In this document: piece by piece, positions 1-5,772 of the stretch
Layout of the letters: each line of letters begins with the position of its first letter
How positions within the stretch are numbered: the first letter of the stretch is position 1
Origin: Thermoanaerobaculia bacterium
GTDB lineage: Bacteria > Acidobacteriota > Thermoanaerobaculia > Multivoradales > UBA5704
Assembly: GCA_025937035.1 (NCBI GenBank)
Contig: JAICSG010000098.1
Span: 1 to 9,563, forward strand
Length of the DNA stretch: 9,563 nt
Direction of reading: 5' to 3'
Notes under the pieces: model-generated
Database searches by the model: none
The model's input: only the letters and a program-made list of their open reading frames with translations
Told to the model about the DNA's origin: nothing
Made by a program: the position numbers and the translations under genes

Positions 1-230
1 ATCCGACCGCCTTCTATCTCAAGGACCCGCGCCTCTTCGCCACCTACGTGAGCGTGGTCTCCGGCCAGCACCCCGATCCGGCCCGCACCATCCGCGAGCG
101 CTTCGGGGCGCGGTGGCTGACGATCCCCCCGGCTCTCTATCCGCAGCTCTTCAGCCGGATCGCCCACACGCCCGGAGCCCAGGCGCTCTACAGAGAAGAG
201 AATAACTGGGTGGTGGATCTCGGGAAATAG
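1..230 (+). CDS. C-terminal fragment of a probable glycosyltransferase-like membrane protein (5' end outside window)
   Basis: The reading frame is open from the left edge (first full codon at position 3) to TAG at 228-230, giving about 75 residues of a longer protein. It contains FYLKDPRLFATYV, then DPARTIRERFGARWL and a final YREENNWVVDLGK. This arrangement (a 'YL.DP.L...' segment, a 'DPA..IRERFGA.W' segment, a short C-terminal strand) resembles the soluble extracytoplasmic tail of multi-pass GT-C type (family 39-like) membrane proteins, which transfer sugars from polyprenyl carriers. That match is from memory of the pattern, not a search. No membrane segment falls inside the visible part, so the assignment is tentative. 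A GC-rich hairpin follows the stop codon directly, and the next gene lies 46 bases downstream with its own promoter, so the two are probably separate transcription units. Confidence 0.5.
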   Translation, partial: PTAFYLKDPRLFATYVSVVSGQHPDPARTIRERFGARWLTIPPALYPQLFSRIAHTPGAQALYREENNWVVDLGK

Positions 231-236
231 AAGTAG

Positions 237-258
237 GGGCGGCCCTGCGTGGCCGCCC
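237..258 (+). terminator. Perfect GC-rich hairpin after the first gene (no U-tract)
   Basis: GGGCGGCC (237-244) pairs perfectly with GGCCGCCC (251-258) around a six-base loop. It starts six bases after the TAG stop. No run of T follows, so it is not a classical intrinsic terminator. It may protect the 3' end of the mRNA or slow RNA polymerase just before the next promoter, whose -10 element starts at 264. Confidence 0.45.
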
Positions 259-263
259 TGAGC

Positions 264-269
264 TAGACT
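264..269 (+). promoter_or_regulatory. Candidate -10 element TAGACT for the corrinoid-binding protein gene (leaderless)
   Basis: GCTAGACT occurs with the hexamer TAGACT at 264-269, only seven bases before the ATG at 277. Transcription normally begins about seven bases after a -10 hexamer, so the transcript would start at or next to the A of the ATG. No Shine-Dalgarno sequence precedes the start, which fits leaderless translation. No good -35 hexamer is visible. Confidence 0.45.
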
Positions 270-276
270 GCCCGCC

Positions 277-1158
277 ATGCGGATCGTCTCGCTCGTCCCC
301 AACGGCACGGAGATCCTGTTCGCGCTCGGCGCCGGGGATCTGGTGGTCGGCGTCAGCCACGAGTGCGACTATCCGGCGGAGGCGCGGACGCGGCCCATCC
401 TTACCGGCAGCGCCCTGACGCCCGGAATGAGCGCCGCCGAGGTGGACGCCGCCGTCTCCGCCCAGGTCGGCGGCGGGCTCAGCCTCTACACCCTGGACGA
501 GACGCGGATCGCGGAGCTGGCGCCGGACGTGATCGTCACCCAGCAGCTCTGCCCGGTCTGCGCCGTCTCCACCGAGCAGGTGGACGGCGCCGTCCGCCCC
601 CTCCCCCGCTGCCCCGAGTTGGTGTCGCTCGATCCCAACACGATCGGCGGGGTCTTCGCCGACATCCGCCGGGTGGGGGAGGTCATCGGCCGCTCCCAGG
701 CGGCCGAGGCGCTGCTGGCGGACCTCGACCGGCGTCTCGCGGCGGTGCGCCAGCGGACCGCGAGCCCCCGCCCGCGCGTGCTGGCTCTCGAATGGCTCGA
801 TCCGCCGTTCGCCGGCGGGCACTGGGTACCGGAGATGATCGAGATCGCGGGCGGGATCGACGTCATCGCCAGGCCCGGAGATCACTCGGCCCGGCTCACC
901 TGGGACCAGATCGCGGCGGCGGATCCGGACGTGATCGTCGTCATGCCCTGCGGCTTCGACGAGGCCGGGGCCCGCGAGCAGATCGCCATGATCGCCGATC
1001 GCCCCGAGTGGCGGGCTCTGCGGGCGGTGCGCGAGGCACAAGTCTTCCCGGTCGACGCCAACGGCTGCTTCAGCCGTCCCGGGCCCCGGCTGGTGGACGG
1101 TGTCGAGCGGCTGGCGGCGATCCTCCACGGCGGGAATCCGCCGGCCTCATCCGTCTAA
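277..1158 (+). CDS. BtuF-like cobalamin/corrinoid-binding protein
   Basis: A 293-residue protein of the periplasmic-binding-protein type II fold (COG0614, BtuF/FepB-like). The N-terminus MRIVSLVPNGTEILFALGAG is the usual first strand and helix of this family, followed by VVGVSHECDYP (24-33). LAPDVIVTQ (81-89) and ADPDVIVVMP (215-224) are the paired 'PD.I' segments of the two lobes. EWLDPPFAGGHWVPEM (172-187) and SRPGPRLVDGVE (266-277) are typical of the subfamily annotated as cobalamin-binding proteins. CPVC (92-95) may serve metal or thiol chemistry. There is no signal peptide or lipobox: the conserved fold starts at residue 2. If the start is right, the protein is cytoplasmic or uses another export route. 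No BtuC/D transporter genes are adjacent. The ligand is inferred from the family; siderophore or haem binding is less likely but not excluded. The start at 277 is supported by the fold beginning there and by the nearby promoter. Confidence 0.82.
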   Translation: MRIVSLVPNGTEILFALGAGDLVVGVSHECDYPAEARTRPILTGSALTPGMSAAEVDAAVSAQVGGGLSLYTLDETRIAELAPDVIVTQQLCPVCAVSTEQVDGAVRPLPRCPELVSLDPNTIGGVFADIRRVGEVIGRSQAAEALLADLDRRLAAVRQRTASPRPRVLALEWLDPPFAGGHWVPEMIEIAGGIDVIARPGDHSARLTWDQIAAADPDVIVVMPCGFDEAGAREQIAMIADRPEWRALRAVREAQVFPVDANGCFSRPGPRLVDGVERLAAILHGGNPPASSV

Positions 1159-1164
1159 ACAGGC

Positions 1165-1182
1165 AGACCCTGAAAAGGGTCT
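1165..1182 (+). other. Small hairpin after the btuF-like gene
   Basis: AGACCC (1165-1170) pairs with GGGTCT (1177-1182) around the loop TGAAAA, seven bases after the TAA stop. It is followed by ACAAAAAC, not by a T run, so termination here would be weak at best. It is the first of three hairpins in this gap. Confidence 0.4.
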
Positions 1183-1197
1183 ACAAAAACGCGGAGA

Positions 1198-1220
1198 GGC
1201 GGGCCCATGGTGGGCCCGCC
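1198..1220. repeat. Perfect 10-bp inverted repeat with a 3-base loop
   Basis: GGCGGGCCCA (1198-1207) is the exact reverse complement of TGGGCCCGCC (1211-1220), separated by TGG. This very stable hairpin can form on either strand. It sits between convergent genes and has no T-tract, so it may act as an RNA 3'-end barrier or a protein-binding palindrome. Confidence 0.55.
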
Positions 1221-1255
1221 CCCGTGGCTGGTCCCCCAGGACCGGCCTCCTCGTC

Positions 1256-1300
1256 AAAGACGCCCTTGGCACCGACCGCCCGGGGGCGTCCTTTTTCTTT
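1256..1300 (+). terminator. Intrinsic terminator of the btuF-like gene
   Basis: GACGCCC (1259-1265) pairs with GGGCGTC (1284-1290) around an 18-base loop that can itself partly pair. It is followed by CTTTTTCTTTTT from 1291, which runs into the stop codon of the opposite-strand gene at 1301. AAA at 1256-1258 extends the stem. In the opposite direction only TTT follows the stem, so use as a terminator for the minus-strand operon is weaker but possible. Confidence 0.75.
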
Positions 1301-2887
1301 TTACTCCTCCCACCGCGTGGGCGGTGGATTGGTGTGCGGATCGCTCAGCGGCAGCGGCTCCACCACCTGCTGGGACGGCGGCGGCACGACCGGCGGCGCT
1401 CCCCGCCGCGGCCAGTACCCCGGCTCCAGACCGAAGCGGGAGAGCACGACGGCGCCGAAGCCCACCAGCGTGGCGGCGATCCCGAGGAGCGCCCCGAAGA
1501 GCGAGGTCAGGAAGCCGACGACGCTGATCGGCCAGGGCAGCAGGCCGAGCAGGGCGCCCAGCACGCGCCACCCCTCCAGGGCCAGCACGCCGGTCAGGAC
1601 GGCGGCGTAGGGGCTGAGGGAGCGGTTGAAGCGGCCCTCCAGCAGGCGTCCCAGCCGGTACGCCACCGCCGTGTAGCCGAGCAGCGCCAGCAGGAACAGG
1701 TAGAGGAACAGGAACGGATAGAGCAGGATCACGAAGCAGCCCACGATGGTGATGATCAGCAGGACCGTCACCACCACGAACAGCGGCAGGAAGAAGACGG
1801 CGCTCGCGACCCCCACGGCCGCGGACGGCCACGGCTCCCCCGCGAGCTTGCGGTCGACCCGCTCGAGCGGCCGGCGCGCCACCAGCACCACCAGGCTCGT
1901 GAAGAGGATGGCGAGCAACAGTCTCATCAGGCTGCTCAGCAGCCCGGACACGCCGCCCCAGATCCCCCAGTGGCCGCCGCTCCAGATGGGACCCCGGTGG
2001 AAGCCGCGGCGATCCATGAAGGGGAACAGCCCGACCTCGTGGACGGCGCCGTGGATCACCGCGCCCGGCTCCCGGTGCACGTTCCCACCGATGCTGGTGA
2101 CGTCGCCGTCGACCACCGCGTGGGGCCCAAGATAGACGCTGCTCCCCACGCTCACCACCTCGCCGCCCACCCGGCCCTGGATGCGCACGGGGCCGCCGAC
2201 GGCGGTGACCTGGTCGTGTACCTCCCCCTCCACGTCCACCGAGCCGCCCACGGCGACCGCTTCGTCGGCGGTCTCGTCCTTGTCGACCGTGACGCTGCCG
2301 CCCACGTTCACCCGGCTGCCGGAGCTGTGGCGCTCCCGCACGCTGGGCGGCGCGGGCGCCTCGGGGGTCTCCGGAGGCTCCGGGGTCTCGGAGGGCTCCA
2401 CCGAGGTCTCCGTGACGTCGGTATCGGAGGTGGGGGGCTCCGCGGAGGTCTCCGGCGCCGCGGCCGGCGGCTGGGAGGCCGCCTCCGCGCCGAGCCCGAA
2501 GAGCTGGCGCTGCTCGTTGGCCGTCATCCCGAGAAGGCGGAGCACGGGGTCGGCGTCCGCGCCGAGCCAGTCGCGCACGGTGCGGGCGGTCACGGTCTCG
2601 CCGTTGACCGCGATCCGGTCGCCGGTGACCTCGACCGTGCGCACGCCTGCCTTGGGCTGGCGCGGCGTGAGGAGGACGCCGCCGCTGACCGGCAGCACCT
2701 GGTAGCGGGCCTCGATCGTCCGGCGGAGATCGCCGCGCTCCTGCGCCGTGGCCGGCGGACGGTCGGGGGATTGCGGGGCGGGAGCGGCATGCAGCGCCGC
2801 TCCGGAGCCAAGAACGAGAAGGACCGCCAGAACGCGGACGGCGCTCTTCCCGGAAAGTCTCTGGATGAAATCAGTTAGGGTCGACAT
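1301..2887 (-). CDS. Membrane protein with bactofilin-like polymer-forming repeats
   Basis: A 528-residue envelope protein, last gene of the sigma-factor operon. Residues 1-34 look like a signal peptide (hydrophobic core 18-33, then AHAAPA-type site: HAAPA 33-37). Residues 45-135 form a small uncharacterised domain. Residues 136-185 are a low-complexity Pro/Glu/Thr linker. Residues 193-282 hold five repeats of 17-19 residues that begin V.VGG.V, TAVGGPV, VSVGSSV and TSIGGNV. These resemble the right-handed beta-helix of bactofilin/polymer-forming proteins. Hydrophobic segments follow at about 314-337, 354-383, 386-411, 428-450 and 453-483, and a Pro-rich tail ends the protein. The start ATG overlaps the upstream gene by 17 bases and has AGGA nine bases before it, indicating translational coupling. 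Export plus beta-helix plus membrane domain suggests a scaffold at the outer face of the inner membrane. The exact function is unknown; family bactofilins are usually cytoplasmic, so this is a variant architecture. Confidence 0.75.
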   Translation of the reverse strand: MSTLTDFIQRLSGKSAVRVLAVLLVLGSGAALHAAPAPQSPDRPPATAQERGDLRRTIEARYQVLPVSGGVLLTPRQPKAGVRTVEVTGDRIAVNGETVTARTVRDWLGADADPVLRLLGMTANEQRQLFGLGAEAASQPPAAAPETSAEPPTSDTDVTETSVEPSETPEPPETPEAPAPPSVRERHSSGSRVNVGGSVTVDKDETADEAVAVGGSVDVEGEVHDQVTAVGGPVRIQGRVGGEVVSVGSSVYLGPHAVVDGDVTSIGGNVHREPGAVIHGAVHEVGLFPFMDRRGFHRGPIWSGGHWGIWGGVSGLLSSLMRLLLAILFTSLVVLVARRPLERVDRKLAGEPWPSAAVGVASAVFFLPLFVVVTVLLIITIVGCFVILLYPFLFLYLFLLALLGYTAVAYRLGRLLEGRFNRSLSPYAAVLTGVLALEGWRVLGALLGLLPWPISVVGFLTSLFGALLGIAATLVGFGAVVLSRFGLEPGYWPRRGAPPVVPPPSQQVVEPLPLSDPHTNPPPTRWEE

Positions 2888-3404
2888 AGGTCCAATTCCT
2901 CTCGCCGGTGATTTGGTCGCGGAGATAACGGAACGCCAGGCTCGAGGCGAGCAGGCTCAGCACCAGGACCGCCATCACCTGGGGCACGGCGAGCGGCTGC
3001 GCCAGGGCATGGACGATCGTCAGCAACAGATCCCAGAGCCGCAAGGCCATGGCCAGCAACTGGCTGGCGTCGGCCAGCGCCCGGATCCCCCCCCGTACCG
3101 CGCCGCCGACGCTCCACAGCCCCGCCAGGAAGCGGAGCACGGGGGGCAGCCAGAGCACGCCGAGGCCGGTCGCGAAGAGCACCAGCCCCAGCACGATCCG
3201 CAGCGGACGCCAGGCGAAGAGGTCCGCCGGCGCCGTTGCCTGGAGACCGGCGCGGGCCATCACCCGGTCGGCGAAGCCGGCCATGGGCGCGGCGAGGGGG
3301 AGCGCCTCGAAAAGCTCCAGCAGGGCGGCCTCGGCCTCGCCGTCGAGGCCTTCCCGCTCGGCGGCGAGCCAGCGGTCGAGAGCGTCTTGCTGAGAGTGGC
3401 GCAT
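2871..3404 (-). CDS. Small membrane protein, candidate anti-sigma factor
   Basis: A 177-residue protein between the ECF sigma gene and the beta-helix membrane protein gene. Residues 1-62 are soluble and helical, with acidic ALLELFEALPLAAP (27-40) and FADRVMARAG (44-53). This pattern resembles the cytoplasmic head of short anti-sigma-like proteins, whose 'P...F..RV..R' segment precedes the membrane. Hydrophobic segments lie at about 67-88, 113-135 and 140-158, with a less certain one near 89-105. No zinc-binding HxxxCxxC motif is present, so it is not a classical ZAS-domain anti-sigma factor. The anti-sigma role is inferred from position (24 bases after the sigma gene, same strand) and from the soluble-head/membrane-tail layout. 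GAGGAG lies upstream of its ATG, a good ribosome-binding site. Its 3' end overlaps the next start by 17 bases. Confidence 0.65.
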   Translation of the reverse strand: MRHSQQDALDRWLAAEREGLDGEAEAALLELFEALPLAAPMAGFADRVMARAGLQATAPADLFAWRPLRIVLGLVLFATGLGVLWLPPVLRFLAGLWSVGGAVRGGIRALADASQLLAMALRLWDLLLTIVHALAQPLAVPQVMAVLVLSLLASSLAFRYLRDQITGERNWTYVDPN

Positions 3405-3428
3405 TCCGTCGTTCTCCTCTGCTCCGCC

Positions 3429-4034
3429 CTACGAGGCGGCGGCGCCGCCGGTTTCACCGGGACCCCAGCCGAGCCCCGCCATGGTCTGGGCGAGCTCCTT
3501 GCGGGCCCGGTGGAGGTTCGTCTTCACGGTGCCGAGCGGCTGCCCGGTCACCTCGCAGATCTCCTGGTACGACGCGCCATGGACGTAGAACATCAGCACC
3601 GCCTCCCGGTAGTCGGGCCGCAGCCGGCGGATCGCGCGCTCCAGCGACCGCGCGAGATCGTGCCGCTCCGCCGCCGCCCCCGGGTCCTCGACCGACCGGT
3701 CGGCGAGGACGGCGGCGAGCCCGCCCCGGCCCTCGTCATCCTCCCCGGCCTCCAGCGGCACCGTCTCCGGCGTCCCCCGGCGGAGGTGGTCGATGGTCGT
3801 ATTGTGCGCGATCTTGAACAGCCAGCTCGAGAATTTCCACTGGGGATCGTAGCTTTTCAGGGCGCGGAACGCCTTGACGAAGACCTCCTGGGCCAGGTCC
3901 TCGGCGGTGGCCGGGTCCTGGACCATGCGCAGCACCAGGCTGTAGACGGGGCGCTCGAACCGCTTCACCAGCTCGCGGAAAGCGTCCTGGGAGCCCCGGA
4001 GGGCGCTCGCGACCAGCTCGGCGTCGGTCTTCAT
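3429..4034 (-). CDS. ECF-type RNA polymerase sigma factor
   Basis: A 201-residue sigma-70 family protein with the two-domain ECF layout. Region 2 spans about 18-87. It includes DLAQEVFVKAFRAL (46-59), the core-binding helix, and WLFKIAHNTTIDHLRR (71-86), the -10 recognition segment. An acidic, Gly-rich linker (90-125) follows. Region 4 spans about 127-183: LRPDYREAVLMFYVHGASY (138-156), then the helix-turn-helix with EICEVTGQPLGTVKTNLHRAR (158-178), which reads the -35 element. Length is typical for the class. It redirects RNA polymerase to a dedicated regulon, and the two genes behind it are the obvious candidates for partner and target. GAGG lies four bases before the ATG. A possible self-recognised promoter lies just upstream (4044-4071). 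The stimulus cannot be read from the sequence; the downstream genes suggest the envelope. Confidence 0.93.
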   Translation of the reverse strand: MKTDAELVASALRGSQDAFRELVKRFERPVYSLVLRMVQDPATAEDLAQEVFVKAFRALKSYDPQWKFSSWLFKIAHNTTIDHLRRGTPETVPLEAGEDDEGRGGLAAVLADRSVEDPGAAAERHDLARSLERAIRRLRPDYREAVLMFYVHGASYQEICEVTGQPLGTVKTNLHRARKELAQTMAGLGWGPGETGGAAAS

Positions 4035-4043
4035 GCCGCCTCA

Positions 4044-4071
4044 GATACGGCTCCCCACCCCAACGGGTTGC
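4044..4071 (-). promoter_or_regulatory. Candidate ECF promoter of the sigma operon
   Basis: On the minus strand GCAACCC (4071-4065) is followed after 15 bases by CGTATC (4049-4044). Many ECF sigma factors use an AAC-containing -35 and a CGT-containing -10 at about this spacing and often activate their own operon. The -10 ends ten bases before the sigma ATG, so the 5' leader would be only a few bases long. This is a pattern match only. Confidence 0.35.
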
Positions 4072-4093
4072 GCCCTCGCGCGGAACGGAGTGC

Positions 4094-4099
4094 TAGACT
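4094..4099 (+). promoter_or_regulatory. Candidate -10 element TAGACT for the chalcone-isomerase-like gene
   Basis: GCTAGACTT places TAGACT at 4094-4099, matching the element before the btuF-like gene. The predicted start of transcription is near 4106, giving a leader of about 37 bases that contains a strong Shine-Dalgarno sequence, AGGAGG at 4129-4134, eight bases from the ATG at 4143. No clear -35 hexamer is seen. Confidence 0.45.
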
Positions 4100-4142
4100 T
4101 CGCGCACACCGCAAGCAGTCGATTCCGCAGGAGGATCTCACG

Positions 4143-4703
4143 ATGCGAATCCACGCCACCGCTGCTCTCCTGGCCCTCACGCTCGCCCTGCCGGCGGGCG
4201 CCGGCACGCTGGCCGGCGTCACCCTCCCCGACAAGGCCGACGTGGGGGGGCAGACCCTGGTGCTCAACGGCCTGGGGCTGCGCTCGAAGCTCTTCATCAA
4301 AGTGTACGTCGGCGGCCTCTATCTCCCCCAGAAGGAGAAGAGCCCGGCCGCCATCCTGTCCGGAGATACGCCGCGACGGATGGTGATGCACTTCCTCTAC
4401 AGCGTCAACAAGGACCAGATGTGCGACGCCTGGAAGGAGGGGCTGGAGCAGAACACCCCCAAGGCGCCGGCCGACGTCAAGAAGGAATTCCAGACCCTGT
4501 GCAGCTGGATGGAGCCCATCCCCAAGGGGCACGAGCTGGTGCTGACCTATGTGCCGGGCACCGGGACCACGGTCGAGGTCAACGGCAAGAGCAAGGGCAC
4601 CCTGCCGGGCAAGGCCACGGCCGACGCCATCCTCAACACCTGGATCGGGCCGGACCCGGGTCCGGGAGCGGACTTCAAGAAGGCGGTGCTGGGGGGCTCG
4701 TAG
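4143..4703 (+). CDS. Secreted chalcone-isomerase-like domain protein
   Basis: A 186-residue protein with an N-terminal signal peptide (MRIHATAALLALTLALPAGAG, probable cleavage near residue 20), so it should act in the periplasm. The mature part matches bacterial chalcone-isomerase-like proteins (CHI fold, Chalcone_3 type): TLAGVTLPDKADVGGQTLVL (22-41), LNGLGLRSKLFIKVYVGGLYLP (41-62), RRMVMHFLYSV (78-88) and VLTYVPGTGTTVEVNGK (133-149), with a closing TWIG (166-169). Bacterial members are not known to act on flavonoids. Related CHI-fold proteins bind fatty acids, and the role here is unknown. The start is set by AGGAGG eight bases upstream and by the signal peptide; the frame stays open further upstream but that part runs opposite to the sigma operon. 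It diverges from the sigma gene with a 108-base shared promoter region, so co-regulation is possible. Two cysteines (94, 120) could form a periplasmic disulfide. Confidence 0.85.
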   Translation: MRIHATAALLALTLALPAGAGTLAGVTLPDKADVGGQTLVLNGLGLRSKLFIKVYVGGLYLPQKEKSPAAILSGDTPRRMVMHFLYSVNKDQMCDAWKEGLEQNTPKAPADVKKEFQTLCSWMEPIPKGHELVLTYVPGTGTTVEVNGKSKGTLPGKATADAILNTWIGPDPGPGADFKKAVLGGS

Positions 4704-4732
4704 CAGACCCGAGCCCGAAGAAGCTCCCCGCC

Positions 4733-4765
4733 AAAAAAAGAGGAGCGCTTCTCGCGCTCCTTTTT
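4733..4765. terminator. Bidirectional intrinsic terminator
   Basis: AGGAGCGC (4741-4748) pairs with GCGCTCCT (4754-4761) around the loop TTCTC. A T run (4761-4765) follows on the plus strand. Seven A's (4733-4739) precede it and give a T run for the minus strand. It lies between the converging chalcone-isomerase-like gene and uppP and can terminate both. Confidence 0.85.
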
Positions 4766-4778
4766 GGGAGGGATGAGA

Positions 4779-4793
4779 GGAGGATTTGCCTCC
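4779..4793. repeat. Small inverted repeat in the convergent gap
   Basis: GGAGG (4779-4783) pairs with CCTCC (4789-4793) around a five-base loop. The bases from about 4795 to 4851 are noticeably richer in A and T than the surroundings. I see no gene, RNA or good promoter in that stretch. Confidence 0.3.
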
Positions 4794-4851
4794 CCGCATT
4801 TGAAGAGTACCCCCACTCATACGCTCTTGTCAATATGAATTCTCTATCTTC

Positions 4852-5664
4852 TTAGCGGAAGACTAGAACCGCCACGATCACCGCCGACAGGATCACCCGG
4901 TAGACCACGAAGACGGTCAGGTCCCGCCGCCGCAGCCAGGCCAGCAGCCAGGCGATCACCCCGTAGCCCACCACCGCCGAGACCACCAGTCCGATGGCCA
5001 TCGGCACGAGCTGCGCCGCGCCCGCGCCGGCTTTCATCAGGTCGTGGGCCGACTTCCCGGCCGCGAGGACGCTGATCGGGATGGTGAGCAGGAAGCTGAA
5101 GCGGGCCGCCGAGGGGCGCATGAAGCCGAGCAGCAGGGCGGCCGTGATGGTGATCCCGGAGCGCGAGGTCCCCGGGATCAGGGCCAGCGCCTGCGCGCAG
5201 CCGACCACCACGCCGTCCATCATCGTGACCTGGTCGATCGTCCTCTCCTTGCGGCCGAAGCGGTCGGCCAGGAAGAGAAGGATGCCGTAGAAGAAGGTCG
5301 TCCCCGCGATCACCCAGGGGCTCCGGAGCTGGGTCTCGATCCAGTGCTTGCCGAGCAGCCCGGCGATGCCGGCGGGGACGGTACCGACGATGATCGCCCA
5401 GGCCACGAGCCGGGGGTTGAACTCGCCGTCCCGGGAGCGCGGCGCGCCGGTGAAGAAGCCGGTGATGAGGTCCCGGATGTCGCGGTGGAAATAGGCCAGG
5501 ATGGCGAGCAGGGTGCCGGTGTTCACCGCGACGTCGAAGTCCAGCCCCTGGTCGGGCCAGTGGAGGAAGTAGGGCACCAGGATCAGGTGCCCCGAGGAGC
5601 TGACGGGGAGGAACTCGGTGAGCCCCTGGACGATACCGAGGATGATGGCCTGGAACGGAGTCAA
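4852..5664 (-). CDS. uppP: Undecaprenyl-diphosphate phosphatase UppP (BacA family)
   Basis: An integral membrane enzyme that removes a phosphate from undecaprenyl diphosphate, regenerating the lipid carrier for peptidoglycan and surface polysaccharide synthesis; it can raise bacitracin tolerance. I place the start at TTG (5664), giving 270 residues, the usual family length. AGGAGG lies six bases upstream, and the family N-terminus TPFQAIILGIVQGLTEFLP begins right after it. A frame extension to an ATG at 5745 would add 27 residues with no family resemblance. Motif 1 is QGLTEFLPVSSSGH (13-26), carrying E17 and H26; the first position of the (E/Q)xxxE motif is Gln here. Motif 2 is PGTSRSG (164-170) with the catalytic Arg at 168. 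About eight hydrophobic helices are visible. It converges with the chalcone-isomerase-like gene and diverges from rfbB, whose products feed polymers built on the same carrier. Confidence 0.95.
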   Translation of the reverse strand: MTPFQAIILGIVQGLTEFLPVSSSGHLILVPYFLHWPDQGLDFDVAVNTGTLLAILAYFHRDIRDLITGFFTGAPRSRDGEFNPRLVAWAIIVGTVPAGIAGLLGKHWIETQLRSPWVIAGTTFFYGILLFLADRFGRKERTIDQVTMMDGVVVGCAQALALIPGTSRSGITITAALLLGFMRPSAARFSFLLTIPISVLAAGKSAHDLMKAGAGAAQLVPMAIGLVVSAVVGYGVIAWLLAWLRRRDLTVFVVYRVILSAVIVAVLVFR

Positions 5665-5714
5665 GAAAATCCTCCTGTAAGGGAAAGGAACGAAGGTCCC
5701 GGACACGCGGCGCG

Positions 5715-5720
5715 ATTCTA
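5715..5720 (-). promoter_or_regulatory. Candidate -10 element TAGAAT for uppP
   Basis: On the minus strand TAGAAT (5720-5715) lies 50 bases before the TTG start, allowing a leader of about 44 bases with the AGGAGG site. No convincing -35 hexamer is seen at 16-18 bases. Confidence 0.3.
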
Positions 5721-5731
5721 CGCCCAGACGC

Positions 5732-5749
5732 TCCGCCGGCCTCATCCGT
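5732..5749. repeat. 18-bp exact direct repeat (copy 2; copy 1 at 1137-1154)
   Basis: TCCGCCGGCCTCATCCGT occurs identically at 1137-1154, across the last codons of the btuF-like gene, and here between uppP and rfbB. The similarity continues imperfectly for about ten bases (a TAA, then C, then GGC). It may be a degenerate dispersed repeat or a coincidence in GC-rich sequence. Confidence 0.4.
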
Positions 5750-5772
5750 ATAACTGGCTGGAAGACAACGGC

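Noticed and set aside
136..185. Possible functional motif in the Pro/Glu/Thr-rich segment (protein numbering) of the beta-helix membrane protein
   Set aside because: The coordinates are residues of the protein at 1301-2887. It is a plain low-complexity linker between domains, and no motif could be supported.
151..1128. Long minus-strand ORF (325 codons) opposite the btuF-like gene
   Set aside because: It is a GC-driven mirror of the plus-strand gene, with Arg/Gly/Asp-rich low-complexity content and no recognisable domain. The plus strand has a clear family match.
1100..2878. Plus-strand ORF of 592 codons opposite the beta-helix membrane protein
   Set aside because: Its translation is His/Gln/Arg-rich without domains. 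It crosses the terminator at 1256-1300, and the opposite strand has a signal peptide, repeats and membrane helices.
2748..4142. Upstream extension of the chalcone-isomerase-like reading frame
   Set aside because: The open frame runs antisense through the sigma operon. The Shine-Dalgarno site and signal peptide place the true start at 4143.
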